Assembly: GCA_025765615.1 (NCBI GenBank) | Contig: JAIVFJ010000285.1 | Span: 1 to 64,000 of the forward strand | Source of the DNA: Zopfochytrium polystomum | Lineage: Eukaryota > Chytridiomycota > Chytridiomycetes > Chytridiales > Chytridiaceae | Length of the DNA stretch: 64,000 nucleotides | Reading direction: 5' to 3' | Shown: positions 8,350 to 19,537 of the stretch, in pieces | How positions within the stretch are numbered: position 1 is the first letter of the stretch | How the letters are laid out: each line of letters opens with the position of its first letter | Position numbers and translations under genes: made by a program | Notes under the pieces: generated by a model | Told to the model about the DNA's origin: nothing | Databases searched by the model: none | The model's input: only the letters and a program-made list of their open reading frames with translations

Positions 8350-8860
8350 GGTGCGCGACCTGCCAGGATGCCGTCGCTGCGGCTGCAGACGCTCAGCCTT
8401 GCCGCAACGAAGGAAAAGTCACGATCGTCGACGTCCTGATCGAATCGGGCAACATGGCGCTGACGGCGTTGGACGTTGCCACCACAAAGATTGGTGCAAT
8501 TGGCTTTCACACGCTTGCGAGGATGATCAAGTGCACGTCCTCGCTCAAGATGCTCGTGGCTGGCAGGAACCCGCTGCCCCTGCACAACGACACGCCCAAG
8601 GCTGTCGTGAATCGGGAGGCTGTCGTCGAAATGACGACCAGTGGTGACTGCCTTGGCGGCGGCCTTAGCGTGCAACTCAACGCTCGAAACGCTAGAGCTG
8701 ACAAGTAAAATGATCACAGACGAGGGCGTCGTTGCCATTGCGACAGTGCTGTCTTTGAACACAAACACGCAGCTGCGAGCGCTGTCTGTCAAACTCAATC
8801 TATATGGTGCCGTTGGCGCCACTGCACTTGGAGCATCTGTGGCCAGCAGCTGATCGCTGG
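8350..8860 (+). pseudogene. Fragment of a leucine-rich-repeat (RNI/NLRC3-like) gene
   Basis: Plus-strand pieces in more than one frame read as ribonuclease-inhibitor-type LRRs: MALTALDVATTKIGAIGF...LKML, then ALAAALACNSTLETLELTS followed by ITDEGVVAIATVL, then TQLRALSVKLNLYGAVGATA. Each fits the LxxLxLxxNxIgxxGaxaLa pattern. Stops and frame changes show that it is not a working gene. Its GC content and codon use differ from the AT-rich Copia sequence on the left, so it is captured or inserted host sequence. No start, end or intron can be assigned. Confidence 0.7.
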
Positions 8861-9329
8861 AACACCTTCGCATTCAGTGGACTCACCGCAGCTGCTCTTC
8901 TCAGAAGCAAGAGCAGCAACAGCAATTGTCCGACAGCAAATCACCAGATCATGGAGTTGGCCGAGACGGCACAGACGTTGGGGCTCCCAACCAGAACATA
9001 AGACAACTTCAGTGCCAGATTCAACAAGTGTACCATCAGCAACACATCAAGCTGGCCAATCAAAGTGACAAAGGCTCAACTACTACTGCACCAGAAATCA
9101 CCACACCAACTGTTACTATCCTGTTTATCTGCTCCTTCATATCCATTGAAGAACAAACAGCAGAGGTCCTCAAAAACCAACTTGCTCCATCAACTAATAA
9201 TCAATCTGCTAAGTGTTTTGCTCTTCACTTTTGATATGCATCAAAATAACTGCCTTTATCCTCTCAACATTCAGCCATGCAGTCTCCTGTCAGTAATGAT
9301 TCATCATTCATGAACATCAACACAGGCAT
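8861..9329. other. Unassigned stretch
   Basis: Gln/Ser/Thr-rich plus-strand reading (LQCQIQQVYHQQHIKLANQ) without a recognisable domain. It may be the degenerate tail of the LRR fragment or part of an old repeat. No RNA gene seen. Confidence 0.3.
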
Positions 9330-10908
9330 TTCAGTTTTTGGAGACCTGCACCTCTAACAACTGTCCCTGTGCCATTTTAATAATACTTACTCATTTTCAA
9401 CAGGGCATAACAAATTAGGAATTGATGATATGGTGTTTTCCTCGTCTATCAACCCATGGAGTTGGCGGTTCAATTTCTGGATTCCCTGATACAATTATCA
9501 TTGACATGGCCACCTTTTGAGATCTGAGTGTTTTCAACCACACTGAAACTCTCACCATCAAACATATTAGTGATTGGGATGACCAATAGTTGTGCAAGTG
9601 CCAACTCTCACAACCAGGGCAACCTTGTGCAATTTCCTCATAACTTTGGACTCTGTTACATCAAGCTAAGCCTCCCTTTATCTTTTCTCACATAACTTCA
9701 GCGCTTCAGCCAAAGGCAATTCGCGGTCCATTCATTGATAGAACAAGGACTGGTTGAGTAGTTTAACAATCCTCTAACCATTTTGTAAGCAGTCTATTCT
9801 GAGTGGTTGCTAGGCAAGCGTGACCGGCACAGGGTCAGAAACCTCTCATATATTATCTGCTTGAGCAGAGGAGGAGGAAAACTGTTGACACTGGTTTTCT
9901 GTTCCACTTAATACTCGGAGTATTTGTCATCAGCACAAGCCAGCGCCCAGTACAACATCAAACATCATCTTCCACTTAGGGGGGAGGATTCTAGGGATAA
10001 GTGAAAGATGATCACTGGCACTGTATTGCCAATTAGATGGAGGATGCTTGGAATAAGTGAACGATAATTATCAGCACAGAGTTGCAAAGTGGTCTCAGCA
10101 TGGATTGGTACCAACTTGGCATGGTCTTCTTGGTGCCAGGCTGCTGGCTTGGGAAAACACTCTATCCATTTTAGCCAAATCAATCTGGACTCAGGAGTCA
10201 AACTATGGAATACACTATTATTGCTTGCCTTAATTGACCCTGGCTAGGGACCTTAACTCACACGTATTGACTGCTTCAGCTCTTATACACAAACAACTAA
10301 CACACTACACCAGGTCCCACATCACAGGAAATTCCACAGCCATACCTGAGTCTTCACCTCAATTGCATCACTCCGATGAATTATCCTAACCAACTTCTGT
10401 GACAAAACACAATGTTCCTTGAAAGAACTTTTTGGCTCATTCCAAGGAGTATCAACATTTATCTCTATTGGATACTCAACACTAACACTTTTCAGAGCAA
10501 ACTATAAACAAGCTCAACCTTGCAAGATTACTGAAGTTCCATTCTCATCTAAGATTCTTCCTTTGCAGAACCAAATCTAACTGACTCTAGATTTCAAACT
10601 GCTCTTAATAGAGTCATTCCAGAACAGCTATGTTCTTTGAATGCCTCATTCATTCATGCAGCATAACCAGGATCTAGAAGCTACAGAGATTGCCCTCAAC
10701 TTTTGTAATCTGACCAGAAACTTTGTGGTGAATCTTTTCGAGGCAGAGTAGAAGACATCAGGCTAAGTCTTTGTTCCCTTTGCTTGCACTAACACTCTTC
10801 TACCAGCATTAATTCACCACAACATCACTTGGAGACTAAAGGCAAATCATCATCAAACAGTCAAGCTCTGTGGAAACATCTGGATATACTAACTCTCACT
10901 AATGCTTT
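9330..10908 (-). pseudogene. Degenerate Helitron/Pif1-like block, copy 1
   Basis: This stretch aligns with 52470-53921 over about 1.5 kb. Copy 1 lacks the helicase motif that identifies the second copy, because similarity stops at about 9330. It retains the adjoining GLIDKEN-like segment near 9400-9480 and a fairly long minus-strand frame at 9965-10201 that I do not recognise. It is interpreted as a decayed rolling-circle transposon fragment joined to Copia sequence before the block was duplicated. Confidence 0.5.
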
Positions 10909-12240
10909 CTACCACTAACTTTGTCTCTATCTTTATTCTCCACTCTAGACCAACAAAAACAATAATCAACCACCTCATAGTCAAACAGTCACAATTACCA
11001 CATCATCAAACTATTCAATATGCAGTAGTCTCAGCAAAATTCAAGAAAATCTTCAACCATTCAATACTGCAGATCAGCTTCAGAAACAACACCAACATCA
11101 CCACTTTGCTCCATTCAGTCACCAGTCACCTTGAACCATCTTTGAACCTGAATTTTGCCAGTTGAACAAGTTGAATTGGAATTGCTTTCAGTTTTCTGCA
11201 GTCTCAACAAAGTCAGACAAAGCATCTACCATTCCCCACAGCAGAGTCACTCCAGAAAACAACAGCTTCCTCCATTCGGTCAGCATTCAGCTTCAGCAAT
11301 CAGAATTGGGAGAAGTCAAACTGGAATTGGTAAAAAGTATCAACCACATGGTAATCCACAGCGAAAGTGAATCAGATAACGGTGTAGCTCTGGTGTTGGA
11401 GGTGACGGCACAACGGGTTGGATTCTGTGCTACTGCAATTAACGTCACCTCAGTGGGCCTTACTGGGAGCACTATAGGCATGACTGTGGAAGGCCGAACT
11501 GATGTGGCAGACTGGCAATGTAAAATCAACCGAAGGCCCACGAACACCGAAGTCCCAGCTTGTAGGCTAGTGTGGCCTGGACCTGTGTCAGAGGAGGTGG
11601 AGTCCTCAGCAGGGAGCCCATTCTGCAAGGAGTACCAACCAGGAGACAGTTATTCTCCTGATGTGCCCAGGCAAGACGCAGGGGAAAGCGTCGAGGGCAA
11701 GCTGTGTATGGGTGAGTGGTCGCCTCGCCTCATAGGGTACTGGGGGGAGCCCAGACCAGCATCGTGTGGAAGGCTCACCTGTGCAGAGTTTTCTCTTGTG
11801 CTTTCTTTTGTGTGCAGGGTATCTTGGAAAATCTGAACTAATTTTCCCTATAGTTTCTTAAAGTTAAAACCATCACAAGTAGATTCTATTTCTCTACAAC
11901 CACAAAACAAACATAACACTTTAAAATTTGGAATCCACCACAAACTTCTTACCTTCAGGCAAAATTCCATCAGAACCACACCAGCTGTCGGCGCCATCTG
12001 ACAACTCTGCAAAGTGTATGCATTCAGGCCAACTCTGTTTGACAAGCACACCCAAAACCCTTGTATATGTGCAGACAGCTTTTGAAGTTATTGAACAACC
12101 CACAAATGTCAACAAAACCTGGAACAAATAGGCCTACAAGGTCAAACTTTGTGAAGACAGCAGCATTGAGTGCTTCTATGCACAGCTCATGGCTAATACC
12201 CCACTTAGTGTCATTGCATTTATATTAAGAATACTCACTC
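10909..12240 (+). pseudogene. Old plus-strand Copia remnant, copy 1
   Basis: Plus-strand sequence homologous to the integrase-to-RT junction of copy C. The segment around 11345-11810 matches the inferred 551-nt intron of copy C in inverse orientation. About 12080-12170 reads AFEVIEQPTNVNKTWNK, then KVKLCEDSSIECF, which is the start of the RT domain (compare AFEVVDRPKNVNVVQNK in copy C). Stops and frame changes are frequent. The same arrangement occurs at 55496-56967, so the block was duplicated as a unit. Confidence 0.7.
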
Positions 12241-13577
12241 AACTCTTGTCCAAATCAATAGTCCAATAAGAATAGGATCGCCAGTCTTGTGGCACTGCCA
12301 ACAGGTGTCCTTTGTGATGTGCGGCGACAGGCACAGCGGTTCAGCCAGCATGTAGAGCGAATTGCACCACCATGCAACTGCCAAAAAGTCTTTCTTCTTG
12401 CAGCGCGCCCAGTTTCGCGCACTGAGCCCATGATTCGCAGCTTCCCAGTCAGAACGCTGGAAGCGGCGTCTTGGAGGAACCCGTTCATGGATCTGGGCAT
12501 TCTTTGACTGGAGATGGCAAAGAAGTAGAGCTTCGAACCCAGCAAAGGCAAGCCGAGTGTCACTTCACTATGGCACCCAGGTGGGGTTGGAGACCCTAAT
12601 TTCCGCAACCTAGCTTGCGATCAGCTCAGCACTCGACAACAGCCAACGCCAGCAGGTCATCCATGTTGTCCTGTACATCTTCGTGGCATACAGCGCGACG
12701 CAGCGCGAACCCAGCATCGAGCAACCTTGCGCTTTGCGAGGGCCAAGGACAAGAGGACGACGACACTGGTGAGAACAAGCTGCGGGCCAAGGAAACGAGT
12801 GAGTTTTTTTTTGCCAAAGGCCGGCGCCGCGATCATCCTCCGCCGCATGATGTCAGATTCCTTCTGCTGCCTCGATTCTCGTCGACGCGGTTGCCATCCC
12901 TCTGCTGACTCCAGTGAGGCGCACAGGGACAACACTAATGGGGTAGTCGCGCAGTGGTGGGTGATTGCGTGGGGGACCCTTCTCAGCGCAGCGGAGGACG
13001 ACCACCACGGCGACGGCGACGCCTCTGGGCCTGCTCAAGCAACGCCAATTGCAACACCGCCACCACTGCCGAGACCCGCGCATCCGCCGACTGGTGCGAT
13101 GCTGTCGCCACTGCTGTCGCCACTACTGTCGCCTTTACTGTGGTTCCTGCCGCTGTCGTCGCGTTGGCCCTCAAGCTGTCGTTCCATCCCGGATTGAAAT
13201 CTTGTTCCTGTTGCAGCGTCACGCTGTTCTTCGCGACTGCGCTGGGTTGGTGCCTTTGTTTGAAAGCCGATCGCAGTGCCTCTCTACCGCAGTGCCTCTG
13301 TGTTCATTCTAGGAAGCTTTTACATCCGTCACAGGTGGTCCATAACATCATCGAGAATTGGACTTCTGCAAAGGTGCACGTGAAAGCAAAACAAGGTTTG
13401 CTTTCAATAATTTTGTGTTCGCCTTCCTGTGTTTCTGATTAAAACGTACTCGCTCAGTGCGGCCCGCCCCTGGTCGATTGAAAAATCCGAACTGGGACAG
13501 GCGCGCTTTGCACCATTGGAAGGAGCGTCAATCATCGGTGGATATTTTGTAATTTTTGTATAAGACAGGTTTAAAAA
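12241..13577. other. Mixed stretch with a possible decayed gene fragment
   Basis: Minus strand 12250-12420 reads in one frame as AVAWWCNSLYMLAEPLCL and then HITKDTCWQCHKTGDPI, which looks like former coding sequence with a CxxC pair, but I do not recognise the family. 13090-13150 has a short repeat of GCTGTCGCCACT type. The rest shows overlapping frames on both strands with no domain. Confidence 0.35.
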
Positions 13578-14870
13578 TCACCAATGCAGTCGAAACCAGG
13601 TAAATGAACCCATAAGCCTGCCTGTTTTGCGATCCACAACCAAAGCGTAAGCGTGATGAGGGAAATGGTTCAGATCTGACTCGTCCCAGACCGCAAATAG
13701 AAGCGGAGGCTGCGCAGAGCGCACAGTGCAGTGCCGCACCAGTCTTTGCAACAACCATCTGCCGTCATAAACCTCGGCAGTTTCCCCGCCTTCTCGGAGC
13801 TGCTCAAACCACGCAGCACGGACTTTTTGAGGAATGTCCCTGTTTTTCAAGTTCCAATCAAAGTATGAGTCGGCAAGAGGGCCCTTGCAAAAAGAGCAGC
13901 TGTTGAAACACAGCTTTGATGCTGGAGAATAGAGGTTTCGGTACTGCCGACTTCCTTCCAACCTGCACATCGGCTCTGTGTCAAAGAGCGCCGGGAGGCT
14001 TTGCAATTGCTCCAACTTCAACGGATACTGTTTGACATACGCAGCGGCCGTCGCGAGATCAAACACCTCGCGGTCAAATACGTCGTCTGGGTGCTCCGCG
14101 ACCGCCACTCGTCGAAGCCGCTCCAGAACGACGCCGCACTGGTTAGAAAACATGACGGGCATCGCTGCTCTTGGCTCCCAGTACGCGTACTCGCCGTCGT
14201 CCAGCAGGTTCCCGCCCATCTTTGCGCGGCACCACGCGAGGAACGTCACGTCTTGGAGCATCGAAAACCATCCCCCCGGCGGAGCGCAGTCGCCGACGTG
14301 CCGCAGGACACCACTGCCACTGCGGTTGGTGGCGGTGGCGACGACGAACTCGTCCCTGACGCCGCTCGTGACGCGACCGCAGCGCCAGTGACGTACGGCG
14401 GGGGTGCGGTAAACACTTTTTCTCTGCAGCGGGGCCAGCGGGTCGGGGCTGATATCGTCTACATGCCATTCCCAGAGGTCGGCCAGAGGTTCTGAGTCCA
14501 GCTTGCTGTGCCAGGCGGCGACCGGACCGTCAGAGTCAGCCAGGTCCGAGGCGTACGACCGGGTGGCAGCCGATGTGGGCGACGGGTCGCGCTCACCGAG
14601 GATCTCGCAGGGGCCAAAGGCGAAGCGGGCGACTTGATCTGACTGGATGGCGTCGCGCCAGCGCCTGCAGACAAGGCGCAGGCGGAGCAAGGCGCGGACA
14701 GCCTCGATGCGGCAGTAGAAGTCTTTGACAATCCCATGGCGTTGCTCGTCGTTGTCGTCGTCGTCGCGGTACACGTCGTAGTCGACAAACTCGCTGTCGT
14801 CGCCTTCGAGAAAGGCCACCAGGATGGTGGCGAGGACTTCCTCTGGCACAGTCGACAGGGACGCTGCCAT
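13578..14870 (-). CDS. F-box-like protein, 430 aa
   Basis: Single open frame. The N-terminus fits an F-box split by an acidic insert: VPEEVLATILVAFLE, about 30 Asp/Glu-rich residues, then RLRLVCRRWRDAI. F-box proteins link targets to SCF ubiquitin ligases (family knowledge). The rest, including APPGGWFSMLQDVTFLAW, VMFSNQCGVVLERLRR and a Cys-rich LCFNSCSFCKG, matches no family I can name, but it is clearly shared with the pseudogene at 44216-45460, which shows that it is a real gene family. The ATG at 14870 is the natural start just before the F-box. No intron is needed. F-box assignment is moderate. Confidence 0.75.
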   Translation of the reverse strand: MAASLSTVPEEVLATILVAFLEGDDSEFVDYDVYRDDDDNDEQRHGIVKDFYCRIEAVRALLRLRLVCRRWRDAIQSDQVARFAFGPCEILGERDPSPTSAATRSYASDLADSDGPVAAWHSKLDSEPLADLWEWHVDDISPDPLAPLQRKSVYRTPAVRHWRCGRVTSGVRDEFVVATATNRSGSGVLRHVGDCAPPGGWFSMLQDVTFLAWCRAKMGGNLLDDGEYAYWEPRAAMPVMFSNQCGVVLERLRRVAVAEHPDDVFDREVFDLATAAAYVKQYPLKLEQLQSLPALFDTEPMCRLEGSRQYRNLYSPASKLCFNSCSFCKGPLADSYFDWNLKNRDIPQKVRAAWFEQLREGGETAEVYDGRWLLQRLVRHCTVRSAQPPLLFAVWDESDLNHFPHHAYALVVDRKTGRLMGSFTWFRLHW

Positions 14871-14937
14871 ACAAGTGTGGATTTGGGTTAGCGCGGATCA
14901 GTTTCTCCTTGCAGTTTCTTGGCAGCTCAGGGTTGCC

Positions 14938-15041
14938 AAGACAGACAGACAGACAGACAGACAGACAGGCTGTCTGATCAACAATTCGCAGACTGACAGA
15001 CTGACAGAAAAGACAGACAGACAGACAGACAGACAGACAGC
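14938..15041. repeat. CAGA microsatellites
   Basis: Two runs of the CAGA tetranucleotide separated by about 45 bp, in the upstream region of the F-box gene. Similar short runs occur near 33168-33190 and 45583-45596. Confidence 0.9.
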
Positions 15042-16291
15042 TTGACTCATCATCGCACCTTGATGCGTGACGACACCACACAACTGAACAGTCGCGGGTG
15101 GTGGGTCCGTTATCGTTCTTGCAAATCCTGATCGGCTCTGGGTGAGCCCGGCGAGTTTTCTTGGTGATTGCACCAACGCGATTCAAACCCAGCGCTCTCG
15201 TGTAAGATTGAGCACATCAGCACTGCCCAGACGCACAATAACAAGGCACTTCCAGACGGAGCGCGATCAGTCATGCAACAAGTGCAAGAATGTATTGCCA
15301 ATCAAGCAGGGTTATGGCTTGTCGCCTTCGGCAAACGAATAGCAAATGCAAGCGATGCAGCGCGTAGCGGATCGCACCAAGTCATGGATTTGTGCGTGCA
15401 TACCATTTATCGCAGTTGAATGTTATTGTTCACTGTTCTTTACCACTTACCAAAAAAAAAGGAAAGAAAGATGCAAGTAATTAAACTTTTCCATCTTTCC
15501 GCTTTCAAGCCAGAGGTTAGCCCTTGAAAATTTCCCCGGGCACTTTTTCATCGCGAAAGTGGTCGAGAGCTCACTATTGGCACTGTTATCACTCAGTAAC
15601 CACCCTCCACCACCACAAACACCGTGTTCGCGCGATCGCACTCTGCACATGCATCGACTATCCGCGGGACCGGCTATTCTTTTGACCATCCGAAAAGTTC
15701 CCACCGGCTTGGAAAGAGTGTGGATAACCATTGAAGCACGACACACGGGGAGAGTAGGGTCGGTAAATGGCTTGACAAGTGTGCTTGGGATGGAAGAAAG
15801 GAAAGCGAGCGGGCATAGGTGCAAGTACAATGAGCTTTTTGATGAGCTTCTGCACCAAACTGTGCGCTTTGCGTGTGCAGGGCTCAATCCATTCCCCCAA
15901 ATCTGTCTTGCTCATGTCGCAACGACGACCTTCCCTCCTCTTATTGTTTTGTTTTCGTGGACAATCAGAATAACGCTTCCTTCCTGGCTCATTTCCCTTC
16001 CAAAAACGCCTCTTCCTTCGTGTTTTGAATGCTCTCAATCAAAACTTTTACTTGTATTAAATATTTCAGTTGCAAAACATTTTGCTTGGTTGGAAAGGTA
16101 ACTAGTGGACTCGGACAGGTCGAGTTCCACTGCTTACGTTTATCGCCGCACGGGCCCGGGAGCTTGAAGAGGACGCGCACTGTTCCTGATCCGCTGGCGG
16201 GAAGGGGTCGTTACGAGGGTAGACTAGTACCTGCCCTGCCAGGGACACAAGCATGACTCTAAGGCGTACCAGTAATACAAACTACTCAAAA
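15042..16291. other. No supported gene
   Basis: Overlapping frames on both strands up to 180 codons, none with a recognisable domain or consistent exon structure. A GGTTTGAATC box near 15180 (minus strand) resembles a tRNA B box, but no cloverleaf could be drawn. Confidence 0.4.
16288..16291 (-). terminator. Pol III terminator (TTTT) of the tRNA gene
   Basis: Four T on the tRNA strand immediately after the discriminator base. Confidence 0.7.
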
Positions 16292-16377
16292 TGCCTGAGC
16301 AGTGGATTGAACACTGGACCCTTACATTGCAGTAGTGAAGATACAAGTGTAAAGCTCTACCACTGAGCTACACAGGC
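16292..16377 (-). tRNA. tRNA-Thr (anticodon TGT) with a 14-nt intron
   Basis: Folds as a full cloverleaf: acceptor GCCTGTG/CTCAGGC (one mismatch), D arm GCTC...GAGC with the A box TAGCTCAGTGGTAGAGC, anticodon stem TTACA/TGTAA, T arm CAGTG-TTCAATC-CACTG and discriminator A. The anticodon loop holds 21 nt; CT-TGT-A followed by 14 extra bases and a final A gives anticodon TGT and a standard nuclear intron position after base 37. Mature length is 72 nt. Four T residues follow directly (16291-16288), a Pol III terminator. Confidence 0.9.
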
Positions 16378-16379
16378 GA

Positions 16380-17089
16380 TGCCTGCCAATCCAAAAAAAA
16401 AAAAAATTAGTAAAAATTTCAAAACCGATGAGGGCCACTCCCGACTCTCGAAAACAGTGTCATCCAACAGAGCGGATAGGATCGTTTCGCCCAAATACAA
16501 GGGTCCAGGCGGTCACTAACAAGCCCAACCCAGATGTTTCAGGTTAGCAACATTGATGACGTAGCCCCGACAAATGAATGAAGTTTTTTGCAACGACCGT
16601 CCAAAACAATAGCTCCAAATGCACGATTGCGGCGTGCTGAGTTGCAGTGCAGATCAAAGCATTCCTTCCATTGGTGGTGCCTTGACGGAGTCAGCGGCTG
16701 CGGCGACGACCCGCATTTTGCCCATGCGCCCCTGGCAACGTACGGTTTGGTCACTTTACGCTGTTCTGGATCCCGTTTGCAGGTCGTGTGCGGTTTTGCT
16801 TCATTGATATCACACCGGATATGTACGCAGTGTGCTTCACCAAAATGAGAAAAATCGAAGGAGTGTAGCCGCACTCTGCCACGTTACTTGACGACCAGCG
16901 TCCTCTAACGACGACTGTTGCGACATTGTAGCGCTAGGCTACTGCTGATTTAGTGCAGACAGCTGGGCGATTAATGCGAAACGGCATTGTTGCGGGTGGG
17001 GACAATGGGTTGAAAACACTCCACCTCGATTATTATCAGGGGGGCCTGGCCAGTCAGCTAATGCTTGAGATGACCCAACAACACTTGCT
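16380..17089. other. No supported gene
   Basis: A run of 14 A at about 16394, then sequence with a 111-codon minus-strand frame (16539-16874) that I do not recognise. No RNA gene seen besides the tRNA on its left. Confidence 0.35.
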
Positions 17090-17443
17090 GTGCAGGAACT
17101 CGAGCTCTCTTGGCTCCAAATCTCAGGACGATCAACTGACCATTCAATTAGGAATCAGCTTGTTCAAGCGTTCGCGAATCGGTCTGGGGGACCGACGGAC
17201 AAGGAAAAGTATCGCAAGAATGAGAGTCTCTTCGACAGAATGAAGATCACCCTGTTGGAAGGTTACACTGGATCTGTCCTCACTGAGGAGTCCAGAATGG
17301 GTGGAAGACATGCTTTTTGGGATGCAGAGTGCCTGGCCTATGCCCAGGATTGGGGAATCAACTTCATGTCTGGACTGTTTCACTCGTCCGTCATCATTCT
17401 CCTGTGTTCTGATGTGAGCATGGTCAGAATGCAAAAAGGCTGA
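17090..17443 (+). pseudogene. TIR-domain fragment related to the NLR at 24-29 kb
   Basis: Residues from ESLFDRMK to SMVRMQKG align with the TIR domain of the gene at 23950, including an identical 18-residue block, NFMSGLFHSSVIILLCSD. Also shared are GSVL.EESR and FWDA.CLA. The FISYR start of the domain is not preserved, and the frame stops before the segment carrying the catalytic glutamate (LLEWE in the intact gene). It is followed within 30 bp by a decayed ankyrin-family gene. A truncated duplicate, not expected to be active. Confidence 0.8.
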
Positions 17444-17469
17444 CGACCACTCCACCCGCCCTGCTCCAT

Positions 17470-17960
17470 CACGACCAAAGAGTCCTGTCTCCTCACGTAA
17501 TCAGGGAGGTCTGCAGCTATGCAAGCGACAACGTGCGCACGATCTATCACTTTGCGACGCTATTCAGGCAGGCTAACGCAGCAGCTGTCAGGCTGAGCAA
17601 TACCCAACCAAGACTCATCTTTTGCCAGTTGAGTTTCGCCCTGACATCCTTCTTTCTTCGTTTGTTTCCCAATCCCTTTCATGTGTGAGGTGGAACTGAC
17701 TGGTTAGCAGCAAGAGGCTCAAGATGGACCTGAACCTATTGTGACTGTCAGTTATCATTCTAATAATGCCCATGGGAAAGCGAGCCGCTCGTGAATGTGA
17801 GGTTGGAAGCTCGGGACAGCAAAAGCGTCACTGTACTTCAGTGGTGGAAGGATCGCGGTGTCACTTTGAAGATTTCGGATGAGGGTGTTTGGTGGGAGAC
17901 CGTGGACAGCATGAGGTTGTTGACTGGTGGGAAGCAAGCAGGGAGCTCAATCTCTCCGTA
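17470..17960 (+). pseudogene. Decayed copy of the ankyrin gene family
   Basis: 17490-17640 reads HVIREVCSYASDNVRTIYHFATLF and then PRLIFCQ, matching the N-terminus of the ankyrin gene at 20066 (HVIAAICSYA, RTIHRLATL, PRLIFCQ). 17835-17880 carries one ankyrin-type unit, VLQWWKDRGVTLKISD. Stops interrupt both parts. It directly follows the TIR fragment, so the two may have been moved or fused together. Confidence 0.7.
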
Positions 17961-18264
17961 GCGTGATTCCCTGTTCTTGGTGAAACACGAAAGCGACTTC
18001 TTCAATTTTCGCTCTCCTCTCTTCTACTTATACATATTTTGAGTTGCTCTTCATGTTGTTTTGTGTTGATTTTCGAAAACCCGCTCCCAAACAGTATAAC
18101 AGTTCTTCATTCACCGCTCTTCAGCCCCTTTGACACATTGCTTTTGGAAAAGGAGACCCAGTTATCTCCTCAGCTCCATAAATTCATGGGCATATGGAAT
18201 GCCCCAGTCAAAGTCCAGCATGAGCACTTCACCAGTCTAGCACAAGAGAATGGAGGAGCGCACA

Positions 18265-19537
18265 TTAGGATACTGAGCTTCTTGAAGCAGATTTTTCTCT
18301 TACTGATAGGCCTGCTACAACACCTGATGCATGCAGACATAACCCTGAAAAGAAGTCGCCAAACTTTTGCGGAGGGAGAGTGCGCAAGATCTGCCCACAA
18401 CGGGATAGATCATGAATCTTCATACTTGTTAAATTTCCAGTTGTTGTTTTGCTCTTAGCCAACAGGATGCCGCTGTGTAGACTGAGTATAACCAACTGGC
18501 TTCTGCGAGATTCCCCAAAAAGATGCTTGCAAGATCGAATGTCCCACGCACCAATTCCATATTGGCCTCCGACTGTCAGGATTGAGTTTTCAAGCTGAAT
18601 CCACATGATCATGGTTTCAAGTTCTTGTGTGTAAACAACATCGCCAGAATGCAGAGAGAGCACTTGGACTGCAGTGTCGGAAATGCGCAACACAATGAGA
18701 CCATTACTAACGTCGACGCTGCCACGCGCGCCCTTTGCCTTTCTAAAAGTTCTCGCAATGGTTTTCGACAAGCGGCTCCAAACGTTGACGCGATCCTCAG
18801 CCGCACCAATTATGAGCTCGCGGTTGATGTGCACGAAATAAACAAAATCGCTGAGCCCTCGCAGTGCAAAATCCAGCGCGCCTGTCTTTGCGTTCCACGC
18901 TTTAATTTCGCCATGAAGGGTGCCGCACACGATCGTACTCCTGTGACAGGCGACGCTCTGGACTCCGTGAGAAGCATCAAGGGTCCGCACGCAATTCCTA
19001 GTGGCTCGATCCCAGATCTTGACCCCATCGTCGGCAGCCGTCACCATTGAGTACGCGTCGATGCAGATGCAGCGAACAGTGCTCGAGTGTTTGTCGTTGA
19101 GCTTGCTAGCCTTTGCTAACCGTTGAAAGCTTGCGAGGGCGCTGCGATCGCGGAAGAGCGTTTTCCAGGGGACCTCGGCGACTGATACGCCGCCGTCACT
19201 GCGGCCTTCGATCTCGCGAGCGGCTTCGGTTGCATTGATCGGCATCACCTGGCCGCGGTCGAGGATGTTTGGGGACTTGGCAAGCGACACGGGCGCGGCC
19301 CAACGGGCGAGGAACATTGATTGCCAGATTGTGTAGTGGGATGTGGAGCTTCGAGGCGTGGCTGAGCCTGGCGAGAGACTTGACGTCGGATGCAACGCAC
19401 ATGAGCACTCGGCGCAGGACCACTTCGGGCAAGTCCTCCAGGAAGAGTGGGTGTGATGGCTCGTGCTGTGCGGACAGTGAGCGGGGAGGCGCAGGCAGAG
19501 TCGTCTGTGCAGGGAGGGGATGATCGGGGTTGCTCAT
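18265..19537 (-). CDS. F-box / WD40 protein with an apparent frame break
   Basis: The N-terminal frame (ATG at 19537) has a clear F-box, FLEDLPEVVLRRVLMCV followed by SLARLSHAS. The continuation YTIWQSMFLARW lies one base out of frame, so one base in the CCC run near 19345-19352 must be extra, or the gene is broken. The downstream 376-codon frame has degenerate WD40 repeats, for example AYSMVTAADDGVKIWDRAT, then STIVCGTLHGEIKAWNAKTG and ILTVGGQYGIGAWDIRS. This would be a substrate adaptor of an SCF ubiquitin ligase (family inference). No intron of normal length fits the break. An alternative start at 19615 adds 26 residues without a domain. Confidence 0.75.

Noticed and set aside
15110..15301. 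tRNA-like B box GGTTTGAATC on the minus strand
   Set aside because: The T stem does not pair and no acceptor or anticodon arm can be drawn.
16539..16874. 111-codon minus-strand frame
   Set aside because: No recognisable domain, no splice partners, and a competing frame on the other strand. Left as unassigned.
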